This document shows positions 36,807 to 48,985 of a stretch of 64,000 nt of DNA, piece after piece. The notes below the pieces were generated by a model. That model worked only from the letters and a program-made list of their open reading frames with translations. It was not told the DNA's origin and ran no database searches. The position numbers were made by a program, and so were the translations under genes. Source of the DNA: Ulota crispa. Its lineage: Eukaryota; Streptophyta; Bryopsida; Orthotrichales; Orthotrichaceae. The stretch is from positions 4,418,727-4,482,726 of the forward strand of contig OY987245.1 of assembly GCA_963920765.1 (NCBI GenBank), read 5' to 3'. How positions within the stretch are numbered: position 1 is the first letter of the stretch; each line of letters begins with the position of its first letter.

Positions 36807-39439
36807 TAATGTATTTGTCAAATGCAATAGTGTATTTGTCTAGTATGCTATTGTTTTGGATATACTCCAGGGCACCTTAAAAGTGGAAATCTATTAATAG
36901 ATGCCACTTTTACCACTTTTAAGACTAGCCGTTTCCAACTTTTAAAGGTGCCACTTGGGAGGCATCGATGGGAGGGAATCCAGTGAAGCCAAGAAGGATT
37001 TGATGGATATCTCACTTGTGAGTTGTGGATGAGTCATTTGTGAGTTGCTAAGTCATTTGTGAGTTGTGGCTAAGTCATTTGTGACTTGTGGGTGACCGTT
37101 CTTCATTCTACCATTGTTCAAATTTTTGCATATCATTTTTGCAAACCGTTCTCTAGTATACCATTCTTGATTTGTTTGTAGATTGTTTTCAATCGAAGAT
37201 GGCATTTGCTAAACGATCTTGTGCTACCTTTTTGCCTAGCCATGCTCTGCAGTACACATTGAAAATCACAAAACAAGATGCTTGTACAAACAATGTCTCT
37301 GGTGTGGCTTGCTAGCTATGCATTACCTTTGGTATGGAGAATGGCGAGGTTGGAGATATTGCGGTTGGTGGCAAGCAACGTCAGAGGCAAAAAACTGAGA
37401 AGGTGAAAAGATGGACATGACCACACTTCCGCGTTGATTTGTACGTCAAGCATCACAATACTGGACATTCCATTAAGTGGGCCGAGTACAAGGCGACAAC
37501 AGATGCCAAGAAGAACAAATTCTTTGACAATGTTGTTTCGTTCATGAATACCATCTTCAGCCACTTTGGCAAAGCATCGGAGAAAGCATCTTTCCTGATC
37601 GAGGTTGCAATTGTCGATGTCATCATTGCAGACACGTTCTTCAATCCAAAAGAGCATGGAGGGATCTCATAGCAGCGAGCCTTGTCCTTGTTCAAGAAGT
37701 CGTTGAATGAGGCCGAGCAAGGTGAATTTGAGAAAAACCCCCTTCATTTTTAAAGAAAAGTCCCCTTCGAGCAAGCTGAGATTGATTGCTCCATGCTAGA
37801 CAAATCCTAGTCTGATCTACATTCTTTGTATCGTATAAATCATTGACACGATTTAGATACCTCTCTTACAATCTTAACCTAGATTTTTCTTCTCTAATAC
37901 AACTACACAACTTTTGAAATTCCCTCACTTGATTGGATTTAGCTTTGTGCATTTTGGTAAGGAAGCTTGCTCAAAAGAGCAACAAAGGAGTTGTATTTCT
38001 TGTGCATTCTTGGAGCTACTAGACTTGCTCATTAAGCAAAATCGAGGCACATGAATATGATGTTCATATCATATTAGGATTTTGTTTTTCTTTTATAGAT
38101 ACTAACTAGATAAATCAAATGATACTGGCATAGACAAGTTTGAGATGAAATGTTTTGTAATTCATTTTTCTTATTCTAGTTTTGATGCAATGCAGTGTAC
38201 AAAGTTGTCTTCAAGAACAAGCTGCAGTTCAATCTTGTAGCTGATCGTATGGCAAGCAGCTTGTCGTTTCGGCAAATAGTTTCTGTCATTCATGACACCA
38301 AGTGCAGCCTCAGGAGTAGCAGACTTGGTTGCTTGTCAGACACCTACGTATCTAACTACGCTCGAGTGCTTGTGGCTTGCAACTTGCAAGTGCTATGCAA
38401 CCTATTGGCATTGGAGAGCACTTGGGCAATTTTGCTGGCAATGGATGCATCGACTCACTTCGAGCACTTGTATTTTGATGTGCAAATTTGTATGCACCGC
38501 AATGGCATCTTGTATAACAAGCATGTCCTAGCACTCCCAATTCATGACCGTCATCTAGGAACAGTTTTATCCAGCATGGTCATCAAGATGATGGATGTCT
38601 TGTGCACGCAGTGGCGCTCCATGTTGCTCAGGATTGGGTCAGATGGTGCCAATGTGATGACTAGATGATTAGGTGGTGTGGTCACATTGCTAGTGAAAGA
38701 AGCCACCCACAATGTTTATTGCTTATGGTGCCTCATTCATCAAGTTGATCTCATTTGCAAAGCACAATTGAATAATCTATTTGATGGCCAATTCATGAAT
38801 GTGGTCAACAAGATTGCATCCTGCTTGAGGAAACAAGACATTCTCATAACACAGATGGGAGCAAAGTGTCCCAAAATGACAACGCGGTGGATGGCCATGG
38901 GAGAATGGACTCTCTGGCAGATCAAGAAGCGCATCCAACTTGATGCTTTTTTTCTGGACGACGACTTGACCAAGTCATTCCTCTTTTGTGGTACTGGCCC
39001 GTGATTGCTATTGTTTATGCATTGTTCAAATCTGTTAACAAGTTGATCAAGTACAAGCATGCCAGAAACCTTCTAATGTCACAACATGAGGAGGAGATTG
39101 AGCACCTTTTATTGCGCCTAGCAGCTGAGTGTGATGTTGAGCACAATGTGACCTTTAACAAAAGAGACATGGCCTATGAAGTTTCCGAGTTGTGATCAAT
39201 CACGCACGTTGCAATTGATGGATTCCTCAGTGATCAAGGATCCTACGTTTTGCAAGCTCTTGAAGGTATGGACGACACCACTATCATGTTAATCAAGCAA
39301 AATATTGGACTATTAATTGTTGGAATGATTGATGGCCTTTTGAAAATCAAGACGTTGCAAAAGAGTGATGTGAGTGCTCAAACCTCCCCTTCTGAAAGTA
39401 AACGCATACACAACCGGATTCTAAATGGAACTAAAGGAT

Positions 39440-42400
39440 GAGCTATCAAAGCTCAAGGGTGGTTTGGTTGTAGATTTCCAACTAAAAGATGCCTTCCAAG
39501 CAATGGATCTTTGCTAACAAGTCTACAACATACAATGATGAACAAAGAGAATAATCCTTCAAAGAATTGAGCGTAAATTGAAAAGGATTAATTGACGTAG
39601 GTCGTAGGAAGTCATACCTCATCTTGGAGTTCCACATAGCCCATTGCTTGATCGTGGATGGCCTCCATTCTCCTTTGGGTATGGTATTAGGGAATGTAAA
39701 AAGTAAGCGCCTGGCCTTACTCTTGGACAAATAATCACAACACGTTAAGGGGTTTGGATGTCCAACCTCCTTTAACGGACCGGTTTACTACTTGGACGTG
39801 TGACAAATAATCACAACATCACCCAAGCACCAGCTGATGGCTAGGGAAGGGATTATCCACCCTTGAAGAGTTCAAAAGAGTATCCTAGAGCGCAAAAACA
39901 CCACCAAAATAGCTAATAATCGGGGAATGACGGGTTCACTATCCAAGGCACCAAATTTATGACGCACCTAGGAGTTAGCAAGAAAATAATCCAAAAGGCT
40001 TTAGTTATCAATATTTAATCTCACCCCTTCATGGTCATTTGGAAAATATCCTCTTAACTCAAGAAGTGGGTGAGAAGTAATTGAGGCTTGCCTCTTCCTT
40101 CTCCTTTGTCTCTTTCTTACTTTGTCTTTTAGCTTGCCCTTGGAAGTTGGGCCAAAGGGTCAGCTGGGCAGGCTCGGGCTAGCAAAGCCAAGGGTCGGCA
40201 AGCTGGGCGCTGGGGGCCATAAGGCACCGGCCGTCGGGACCGAGGACTGGCTCTTGCAGCGGCGCGAGCTCTTGCGACAGGACTAGCTCTTGCAAAGGGG
40301 GTTGGCTCTCGCAACGGGGGCTGGCTCTTGCGGTGGGGGCTGGCTCTTGCGGTGGGGGCTGGCTGGTTCTTGGAGTGCTACGCACTGTGACTGGTTTCTT
40401 TGCTGCTAAACACGCTGACTAATCTCTTGGCTACTAGATACGCTGACTGGCTCTCAAAATGCTAAGCGCCGTGACTGGCTCTTGGATGCTGGATACGCTG
40501 ACTGGCTCTCTTGGCTGCTAGACACGCTGACTGTTCGCTTGGAATGCTGAGCGCCGTGACTGGCTCTCAACTGCTAGACACGCTGACAAATTCTTGGCTG
40601 CTAGACATGTTGACTAAGCTCTTGAAATGCTAACAACGTGACTGGTCTCTTCAGCTGCTAGACACGCTGATTGGCTCTCGGAATGCTAAGCGCCATGGTT
40701 GGTCTCGGGTACTAGTGTGATCAAAAGGGCCCTTGTGGCGTGAGCAGTAGTGACGGGGTTCTCGATAGTGACGGGGTTTGAAATGCAAGTAGCGGCTGGC
40801 TAGCTCTCAAAATGCTAAGCACGTGGCTAGATACTAGTGTGATCAGGGGGCCCTTGCGGCGTGAACAATAGTGATGGGGTTCAAAATGCAAGCAGCGACT
40901 AGCTCTCGAATTGCAAGCGGCTAGCTAGCTCTCAAAATGCTAAGCACGTGGTTGGGTACTAATTTGATCAGGGGGCCCTCGAGTGCTAGCTGGGTGAGCG
41001 ATAGTGACGGAGTTCAAAATGCAAGCACGTTGGCAAGTTCTTGAGTTGCAAGTAGCGGCTGAGTTCTCAAAATGCCAGCACTCTGGCTAAGCTCTCAAAA
41101 TGCTGAGCACGCTAGCTAAGCTCTCGGAATGCTGAGCACGTTGGCTAAGCTCTTGGAATGCTAAGCACTCTGGCTAGCTCTCGGAATGCTGAGCATGCTG
41201 GCTAGCTCTCGGAATACTGAGCACGTTGGCTAGCTCTCGGGATGCTAGCGGGGTGAGTGGTAGTGAAGGGGTCAAAATGCAAGCAGCTAGCTAGGTCTCA
41301 AATTGCAAGCATGCTGATTAAGCTCTTGGGATGCTAGCACGTTGGCTGAGTTCTCGGAATGCTAAGCACTCTGGTTAAACTCTCGGAATGCTGAGCATGT
41401 GAGCTGGGCTCTAGGGGCGCTGCCGTCGAGTGTCAAGGGGAGGCGGTTGTCATGTGCTAAAGGCAAATTGGTGAGCAGGGGCAAGTAGCTTGCTGAAAGA
41501 GTTTGCCTAGCAAGTGATGTCTCAAAGAGTTTCAAAAGAATCAAGAGAGCTGGCGAAGTTGAGCTCAAAGGATTCTGATGGAGCTGCTAGGAGGGCTTGT
41601 TCCGGTAAGCGGTTGAGTTCTGATAGTGGTATGGCAGGGTTGAAGGGTTTTGATAAAGTATCTATTCTAACTATGGACTCTTGGTGGGCCACTCAATGGC
41701 TTGAACTGGACTTCTAGGAAGTATGGAAAAGCGGCATTGCCAGGTCTTAATCCATCTTCCTAGAGGTTAGTAGACACATACATAATAGAAAGGGACTCTT
41801 GAACTATGGGAGACAAGGCTAAGGCAAAGGAGAGGGGGTTGCAGAGATGAAAGGACTAAGAGCACAAGGGAGGGGCCCTAGGTGCTCAGGTGATGGGATT
41901 ACAAGGAGTGAAAGATCTAAACATGACCAAGTGCTAAGAGGAGTTAACAAGTGACCACGAAGTGTTTTGGGGAGGAGGTGGGCCTCCCTTTATACCTTTG
42001 GGGGAGGACACCTTGGCCCTCTATCTAGGAGATCCATAGATCCCTTGAAATCTACCTAAAATCTAAGAAAAACTCAAAATGGATGAAATCTAGACGAATT
42101 CACCATATAACTTTTGGAGCGTAGCTCCAAATGATAAATGGATGGTAGCATTGGATTCCTTGGACCCAAAATAGCCGGTTTTGGTTGTTCACACTCCCAA
42201 ATCCAAGCTACAAGGCGTCGGGAAACTTGAATGAAAGATTAGGGGTGGATGGATGAAAACCTAGAATTGGGAATTCATTCAAAAATGAGAAATTAATTTC
42301 CTGAGGTCTTCCAACATTGTTGGGGGAGCCGGGAAACACTCCTTGCTTCCGTCAATGGGGCTCCAAATGGATGATATCTTGAAATTGGATGTTGCGCTCC

Positions 42401-42930
42401 TTTTGAGAATTGGATGGATGTTGTCATTCGAGGCCTTGCCACTATTGAAACAACTTGAAACTTGGGGGATTGTCGTAAATCTTTGAGAAAATCTTCCACA
42501 AATTTTGGTGGCATTTTACTACCATTTGTCAACCTCCTTTCACCGGGATCGACTAGTAGCCTTGCAGAGTTGACTACTTAGAATCACGCTCTCTACGGAG
42601 CAAAAGGTATTGGACACCTTGGGTATAGATGCACCAAATGATCTAGTGATGGGAAATGTGAGTTGGGTGATGTGGCCATTGGCCATAGTAGCCAAACCTA
42701 AACTAACCCTCTCTAATTAGGTTAGTGGGGACTTTAAGAGGGGATCCCAAGCCCGTAGTGTGTGTGTCATTTGAACTAACTAAAAACTACTAAATCTCAC
42801 TAAATCTCTCCTAATGACTTTTCAAATGGAGTAGGATAAATGGCATACCGCTAACCATTTGGTCTAACTAATCTAAATCAACATTAATGGCTATTCCACT
42901 TATATTAATGTAATTTCAATGCGAAGTAAA
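39440..42930. other. non-coding segment inside the hAT transposase
   Basis: About 3.5 kb separates the central and C-terminal transposase parts, far more than the short introns elsewhere. It may be a large intron or a nested insertion. No terminal repeats or target duplication could be fixed. It contains an irregular tandem repeat at 40230-41400. Confidence 0.45.
40230..41400. repeat. irregular tandem repeat of GGCTCTCGGAATGCTAAGCAC-like units
   Basis: Dozens of imperfect units built on GCTGGCTCTCGGAATGC, AAGCACG and GACACGCTGACTGG, with variable spacing of roughly 25-45 bp. A longer block containing GATCAGGGGGCCCTTGCGGC recurs at about 40729, 40840 and 40965. It is GC-richer than its surroundings. 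No coding meaning is evident. Confidence 0.75.
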
Positions 42931-43555
42931 ACAAAAAAGTAATTCAGGACTTCTAGTGCTGATTTTGGGACTCACAAGTGACAACACAGCAAGCATTGAA
43001 GATGCTCCTTTGGTTCTTCTTTTCCAATTGGTCAAATTGCGAGATCGCGAGTTTGGTCCGATTGTTCAAAAATTTATCCCACGTCTGAACTGTCAGTGGT
43101 CGGCAAAAAGTGTTGCTCAAGTTGAGATGAACCACAAAGCCATGCGCACAACATATTTGGAGGGCAGCGGTTTTGCTACTGTGTTAGACAGTTGCAACCA
43201 CAAGACTTCATTTGAGGATGGTTGGAATTTTGTTGGTGAGCGGTACGAATCACTGCATGATTGGGCAAGAGGTGTTGCTACATTGTTTCCAAATACTGCA
43301 TCTGTGGAGTCTAACTTCTCCATCTTTGGTTTGGAGAAAGACAAATACCGCAAGTCCATTACCAATTTGTCCTTAGAAGGTGTTTTGCAGTAAAAGCAAT
43401 TTGTGCTTTTGACTCAAATAGGCTTGTAGACACCAAGGAAATGGATAAATTGAATAAAAGTAGATATAACCACTTTTAACTTTCACCATATACCACTTTT
43501 AAGCTAGTTTTGTATAAAAGTGAATTTATCACTTTTAAGGTGGCCTAATATACTC

Positions 43556-44413
43556 CAATGAAGGGTCATGCCATTGTTGGTTATCATAAAGAGAAGTTAA
43601 TGTAAAATGGCATGACCAAATTGCCCATGGTTAAAATATCACCCATAACTTTTGAACAACAAATCTAATTTCAATAAACCTTTTATATCTCCATGTAGTC
43701 CTTGAAAAATTCTATTTCAAAACAATTTTCTTGTGATGATTGATCAAAAACCCCAATAGAACAAGCTGCCCAAAATTCATGTTGTCCCCCATAGGGACAA
43801 TGGGCTCTTAGGGATTAACCCTTACTATCATGTGGTTACTTTTCTTGATTTAGAATGGCATATTTGAGGTTTTGGAATTGTCCTTGGAAGATTATTATTA
43901 AACATTGTAACAAATTTGCAACTCCAAGATCTTGAACTTTGAGACTTCTAGATAGTGCTACCAAAAAAACTCTAAAAAACTCATGTGGATATTAATATAT
44001 TTTTGATTGAATGTGGATGAGCATGGATTTTTGGTTTTGTCGGAGCTACTCAAAAAAATTAATGCAAAAATGGCAATTTTTGGGTACAAAATTGTAAAAC
44101 AAACACTTATGATGATTTAGTATTTGTTATTATTACTCCAACCTAACAAGTGACTCCCCTTCCATATCCATGATCAAAATTTCACAAATGAGTTTGCAAT
44201 GCAACTCTCAATAAGCTATCACGTAATATAAGGAATTTTTTTTGCTCCAATTATTGACCATAAATCATTATGAATGAAAGATAATTCAATAGTGAATTCA
44301 TTACATTTTGTATAAAAGAGCCTCATTGCCCAAAGGAGTGCCCAATACCCGACCCACCTCCAACCCATCCCCAACCCACACCCGTCCAATACCCGCCTAA
44401 TCTCCATGCTCAT
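43556..44413. other. intergenic DNA with a single TTAA-type end
   Basis: No gene. GGGCTCTTAGGGATTAACCC at 43803-43822 looks like the right end of a TTAA element, but no matching left end is found, so it is probably a remnant. Confidence 0.4.
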
Positions 44414-44810
44414 TAGGGGGCTGCAAATATCAACTTTTTTAGGTGGCTCATGTTGCGATTCACCTTTGTGAATTCACTAGTGAACCGCGAGGTGACTCAC
44501 CTGTGGACTTCACTCCTAACGTGATTCACTTGAGGAGTGAACTTCAGAAACTCACACTAGTAGAAAATTCAGCACAAAATCAACAGAATTTCAACCAAAA
44601 ACTGTTGATTTTTTCTGTGAATTTGGTCAAGTTGATTTGGGTACTTTTCTGTTGATTTTCTGTTGATTACTTACAGTTTTCTGTTAATTTGTTGTTGATT
44701 TCTACTACGTATTTTATGTTGTTCAATTCTAATTCTTTTCATTTTTAAATTTTTTTTTCATAGAATTTGTTATTATTTTACGAAAATGTGAACTTTTTAG
44801 GAAGATAGAC

Positions 44811-44882
44811 AGCTGCCCGAACTTTTTGGGCAGCTGCCCCACCTTTTTGGGCAGCTGCCCGAACTTCTGGGCAGCTGCCGAC
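44811..44882. repeat. palindromic tandem repeat GGGCAGCTGCCC
   Basis: Four copies of GCAGCTGCC spaced by CGAACTTTTTGG-like linkers, in the left part of the CACTA element. Each unit is self-complementary. Confidence 0.85.
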
Positions 44883-44965
44883 AGCGGGGTTTGAACCCTC
44901 CACCTCTCCTCTCACACTCCACAACCTTAGCACATTCTCAAAACCACTAGAGAATGTGCAAATGC
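44878..44965 (-). other. possible tRNA-derived fragment
   Basis: On the minus strand, GGGTTCAAACCCCGCTGTCGGC resembles a T arm followed by an acceptor strand, with a weak A-box-like AGTGGTTTTGAG upstream. No complete cloverleaf can be drawn, and the acceptor half overlaps the palindromic repeat, so a functional tRNA is unlikely. Confidence 0.22.
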
Positions 44966-45471
44966 GCATGCATGCACTAGTATCTTAATTCTATTTGTAC
45001 ATTAAATGTTCATGTCTTTAGTAATCCAGTAGACTTTGGAGGCTATTTCCGCCCATTAAAAGACTTTTTTTCAAAAAACTTAGAACTAAAAAAAGTTGGT
45101 AAATGTATTTTCCTTTCACCTCCGACAAGTTTTTTTGGATTTCAATCTTTTTATCAAAAGTTATGAGCTAAAACAATGAAGGTGTTTAGAAATTTTAAAT
45201 AAATTGTTTATCTCCATCCTTTTGATTTTGTTTATAATTTTTTTTTGGAATTCACAAATCTCAAAAGGATTGTTGTGGGCAAAAGTTGGATTCATTAATA
45301 ATTATTATTTAGTGCTAGTTTTTTTGTAATAAGAACCTTATTCTATAAAAATAGCCTCCATAGTTTGATAGCTTCAAATAACATGAAGTCGTGAAAAGTT
45401 ACGAAATTAAAGCCTTGCAATTATAAAATCAAAATTCTATTGACTTTTGAATAGTTTTGGATATTTTGTAA

Positions 45472-45883
45472 GGGCATTAATATGTGAACCACACCATTTG
45501 AAATATTATACCACACCCTTGGGGTAAATTTTAGATTTCTACCATCAAAAATTTGAGTTTGAGAATTTTGAATTCAAACTTGGACTTAGAGACCATGATA
45601 TTGTCTAGGACCATAAAAAAAGTTGCAATTTAACAACACCCAATGAAAAAGCTTATCTTTTTTTACAAACAAAAGTAAAATTAACAATTTTCTCCCTAAC
45701 TAAACTTTTTCATTGGGGGTTGTTGAATTGCAACTTTTTTTATGGTTCTAAACAATACCATGGTCTCTAAGTCCAAATCTGAATTCAAAATTTTCAAATT
45801 CAGCTTTTTGATGGTAGAAATCTAAAATTTACCTTATGGTGTGGTATAGTAATTGGAAGGGTGTGGTACACATATCAATTCCC
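45472..45883. mobile_element. foldback MITE, family J, about 410 bp, inside the CACTA element
   Basis: Arms of about 180 bp pair across a centre near 45680: ACCACACC near both outer ends in opposite orientation, GATTTCTACCATCAAAA against TTTTGATGGTAGAAATC, and AAAGTTGCAATT against its complement. A partial relative lies at 17410-17545. No coding sequence; target duplication unclear. Confidence 0.7.
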
Positions 45884-46739
45884 ATCTTTTAAAGCTTATA
45901 AAAATATTTTATAAGATTGTTTTTTTTTAATTCATTTGGTTAGTAATAGAAGGAAAAATAATAAAAATATCCTTTAAGTCTTTCAAAATATCAAGTTTAC
46001 GCCAAAAATATGTGAAACATAAAAAGTAGTCCTTATTTTTTGTAGGAATATCAATTATACTCCTTTTATTTTGGAAAATTAATAAAATAACTCTTCTATT
46101 TTGAAATGTTAAATATATACTTGTGTTATTTGAAATGTAAAAATCACCTTTGGTTTCTTGTAAGAATTTGCATTAAACTATACACTTGGTTATCATGTAA
46201 CACAAAGATATTTTTGGTACTTTTAATCCTTAAGGGACATATATGATTTCTTCAAAGAATCGAGGAGCATCATTTACATTTGTTTGTAAAGAAATTTTGA
46301 TATTTAAAACAACAAAATGTTGTACTTTTTATATAAAATTTTGTTGAATTAGTGAAGTTGTGTCCAAAAGTATCTAGATCAACAAAAAAATGTTGAGTTT
46401 TTTGTTATTATGGTCATGTTTTTACTTGACTTTAAAGGCTGCTAAGTTTAAATCTTACCAAATTGTGAAAATAAAAGAAAATAAACCAGTCAATGTACAC
46501 TCAAACTTCTAAAAGATTCTTTTTTTCAAAAAACTTCTTTTATTTTTGAAAACTTCAAAAAAATTTAATGAGGTCCAAAAAGATTTTAGAAAGATTTCAA
46601 AAAGAAACCTAAACTATTGTGATAGTTTTTTTGAAAGTATTTTGATGATTTACAAAAAGATTCCTAAAGGACTCTAATTCAGTCTAAGAGATTCTATTTC
46701 TATAAGTATTTTGAAGTACTTTAACAAATTCCATAAAGA

Positions 46740-47590
46740 TTTTAAAAAGACTCTCAAAGATTCCAAAAAGGTTCTTGAAAATTTTTAGAGATTTTCAAAG
46801 ATTTTTTGAATTTCAAAAAGGATTCTCAAAAGATTCTCAAAGATTCTCAAAGATTCTCAATTGTTCTCAAACATTTTCAAAGATTCCAAAATACTTGAAA
46901 AGATTCTCAAAGATTCCTAAAAGATTCTCAAAGATTTTCAAAGATCCAAAGATTCTTGAAGATTCCAAAGAGATTCTCAAAGATTCTCAAAGATTCTCAA
47001 TCGTTCTCAAACATTTTCAAAGATTCCAAAAAAACTTGAAAAGATTCTCAAAGATTCCAAAAGATTTTCAAAGATTTCAAAAAGATTCTCAAAGATTCCC
47101 AAAGATTCTCAAAGATCCTCAATTGTTCTCAAACATTCTCAAAGATTCCAAAAAACTTGAAAAGATTCCCAAAGATTCCAAAAGATTCTCAAAGATTCCA
47201 AAAAGATTCTTAAATATTCTCAAAGATTTTCAAAGATTCTCAATTATTCTCAAACATTCTCAAAGATTCCAAAAAAACTTGAAAAGATTCCAAAAGATTC
47301 TTAAAGATTCTAAAAAGATTCTTAAACATTCTCAAACATTCTCAAAGATTCTCAAAGATTCTCAATTGTTCTCAAACATTATCAAAGATTCCAAAAAAGC
47401 TTGAAAAGATTCCGAAAGATTTCTAAAGATTCATGAAGATTCCTAAAAGATTCTCAAAGATTCTAAAATCTCAAAAAGATTCTTAAATATTCTTAAAAAT
47501 CCTAAAAAGATTCTCAATGATTCCCAAAAGATTCTTGAAGATTCTTAAAGATTCACAAAAAATTCCCAAATTATCTTCAAAAGATTCCAA
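46740..47590. repeat. GATTCTCAAA minisatellite inside the CACTA element
   Basis: About 850 bp of degenerate 10-12 bp units (AAAGATTCTCAAAGATTCC). A higher-order period of about 130 bp is marked by recurring CAATTGTTCTCAAACATT segments at about 46858, 46998, 47117, 47239 and 47364. The long open frame at 46775-47404 is a repeat artefact. Confidence 0.88.
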
Positions 47591-47936
47591 AATTTTTGTT
47601 GATTTAAACAATGGTGTCCAAATCAACAGAACGTATTTAGTTTTTTACAGAATTCTGTTAAATTAGTCAATTAGCATGGGCAAGTGCCCAAATCAACAAA
47701 AAACTGTTGGTTTTCTGTTGTTTTGGAAGGAGTTTTCTACTAGTGTCACCTTTGCGGCTTCGCGTGGTCCATTCACCTGCTTTCTCAAACCCCGAAACTT
47801 CTTTTGCAGAAACTTCTGCAAACTCACAAGTGTCTCAAACTTTGCGCATGCAAGGGAACAAAAACAATTCACTAGTGAGTGGAGATCTTGTGAGGTGAGA
47901 AGCTGGAAGGCCAGATTTTATGTTTGAAACCCCCTA

Positions 47937-48985
47937 TTGATGGAGAAATGCAAAAGGACACCGTCCAAGCAAACTTAGGAGCAAACCAGCGTTTAAATTC
48001 TTGGCAAATTTATGCCAAAATCTTACTAGGATTTCTGCCTGGCAACAACAACACTAGAAAATTAGGGTAAGACGCTGGATAAATTTGCCAAGTCCTTACC
48101 CAAGCAAAGACTAGATTTGCCAAAATATGGATGAAATTTACTAATATAAATATTTTTTGGATGAATGTGTGCTCGTCGTCGATTCTCTCCATTTCTGTCC
48201 AATTTTTCCTTACCTGCTGGCATTGGTAGGTGCCGGTCGCGTGATCAGTGAAAAAACAAAATTTAAACCCTGGAGCAAACGTCTCCCAGTCGGCGCACAC
48301 GACGTGGCCGCCCTACAGTAGCTCACCATTGACTCCTCGCCTCCTCCTCGGTCCTCCTCACAACTGGCGTCACTCTCGTCACGCCCATCGCCACTTCCCC
48401 AGACCCGCCTCTCTGCTGACCAGCATTCCTTTCTCCCCCTTTCACGCCCCTTTTCCATCACTACTTAACCACCCTTCCTCCCTTCCTGACCTCTCCTCCA
48501 ATCCCTCATTCAACACCTCTAATCTCACACTTTCTCCATTCCAAATACTTGCCCAAGCTCACTCCGATTCGTAAGTCATCGTATATAGTATCCCTCTCGA
48601 ATTCATACACAACCATTGTTGCTTGCCAGAATTCGAATGCCTTCTTTTCAGTTGTAGAAGATTCGTAGGCATTGACTATGAATAGTGATGAATGCGACAC
48701 GCTGCTCCCTTTTTCTACTTTGATGACCTTTGACGCTGCTTCTGTTTGACTCTCGACCTCCCATGGTGGGACCAGGGGTACAAATTTGCACATCGACTGA
48801 TTGTGTGCATTGTTGTGTGTGTGTATGGTCCAGGCACACTTCTGTGTCTTCGTCGACGTCTGTGACGATTTTGGAGTCTCAGGTTGTGTTTTAGGGTTAA
48901 GGAGTTGTGAGAATTGTGAGGTTGGTGGATATGTGGAGACTGCAGGCTTTGTTGTGCGATTGTTGGCGAGCTTAAATCGACTACT
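47937..48985 (+). promoter_or_regulatory. upstream region of the chorismate mutase gene
   Basis: It contains a family G repeat at its left side, then a C-rich stretch (48290-48560) and presumptive promoter and 5' leader up to the ATG at 48986. No transcription start or core promoter element is assigned. The open frames at 48248-48574 (+) and 48506-49186 (-) have no family resemblance. Confidence 0.45.
47995..48232. repeat. dispersed repeat family G, copy 2
   Basis: It matches 14695-14945 and 60742-60962 in motif order: TTCTTGGCAAATTTATGCC, CCAAGCAAAGAC, ATGGATGAAATTTACTAATA and a CCTTACCTGCTGGCATTGG end. It lies about 0.75 kb upstream of the chorismate mutase start. Confidence 0.55.

Larger units (their letters stand above)
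37430..43393 (+). pseudogene. hAT transposase remnant
   Basis: Fragments lie in order. 37430-37735 is an N-terminal exon (HSIKWAEYKATTD, HFGKASEKASFLIE) with an in-frame stop and a GT donor near 37721. A CAG acceptor at about 38193 leads to 38195-39400. That part encodes the central domain, including LLRIGSDGANVMT, YCLWCLIHQVDLICK and TTRWMAMGEW. 42956-43393 encodes a C-terminal hAT dimerisation-like segment (ATLFPNTASVESNFSIFGLE, then EKDKYRKSITNLSLEGVL). Damage: TGA at 38666-38668, a frameshift near 38990, TGA at 39193-39195 and about 3.5 kb of unrelated sequence before the C-terminal part. Both TGAs sit where Arg CGA would fit, consistent with C-to-T decay of methylated CpG. Family assignment rests on motifs, hAT termini and target duplication. 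Confidence 0.82.
36868..43547 (+). mobile_element. hAT-superfamily DNA transposon, 6680 bp, decayed
   Basis: The left end CAGGGCACCTTAAAAGTG and the right end CACTTTTAAGGTGGCCTA are imperfect inverted repeats. A perfect 8-bp target duplication, ATATACTC, lies at 36860-36867 and 43548-43555. Subterminal regions carry several copies of CACTTTTAA in both orientations. The element holds a broken transposase at 37430-43393 and a large non-coding insertion or expansion between its central and C-terminal parts. Structure and transposase remains agree on hAT. It cannot make an intact transposase. Confidence 0.9.
44555..47745. mobile_element. CACTA (En/Spm-type) non-autonomous element, 3191 bp
   Basis: The left end is CACTAGTAGAAAATTC and the right end GAGTTTTCTACTAGTG. 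The 3-bp target duplication TCA lies at 44552-44554 and 47746-47748. Subterminal AATCAACAG/CTGTTGATT motifs are clustered in both orientations within about 160 bp of each end, as expected of transposase-binding repeats in CACTA elements. No transposase is found. The interior holds a palindromic tandem repeat, a foldback MITE and a long GATTCTCAAA minisatellite. Confidence 0.9.
44416..47934. mobile_element. family C MITE split by a CACTA element
   Basis: The outer ends are GGGGGCTGCAAATAT and GTTTGAAACCCCC, with TA at 44414-44415 and 47935-47936. Sequence 44416-44554 plus 47746-47934 rebuilds a family C element of about 330 bp in the opposite orientation to 35298-35621 (GTGACTCACC, ACTAGTGAACCGC, CACTAGTGAGTGGAGATC landmarks). 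The middle is the CACTA insertion. Confidence 0.82.

Noticed and set aside
38195-38668. Intact stand-alone gene of 157 codons
   Set aside because: It continues in frame past the TGA with hAT transposase motifs and lies between hAT termini with an 8-bp duplication; it is part of a decayed transposase.
39440-42930. LTR retrotransposon inside the hAT element
   Set aside because: No long direct terminal repeats, primer-binding site or reverse-transcriptase motifs could be found by reading.
44878-44965. Functional tRNA gene on the minus strand
   Set aside because: Only a T-arm-like stretch is convincing. No anticodon stem or matching 5' acceptor strand can be drawn.
46775-47404. 209-codon Lys/Phe/Ser-rich open frame
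   Set aside because: It is the translation of a GATTCTCAAA minisatellite inside a non-coding CACTA element.
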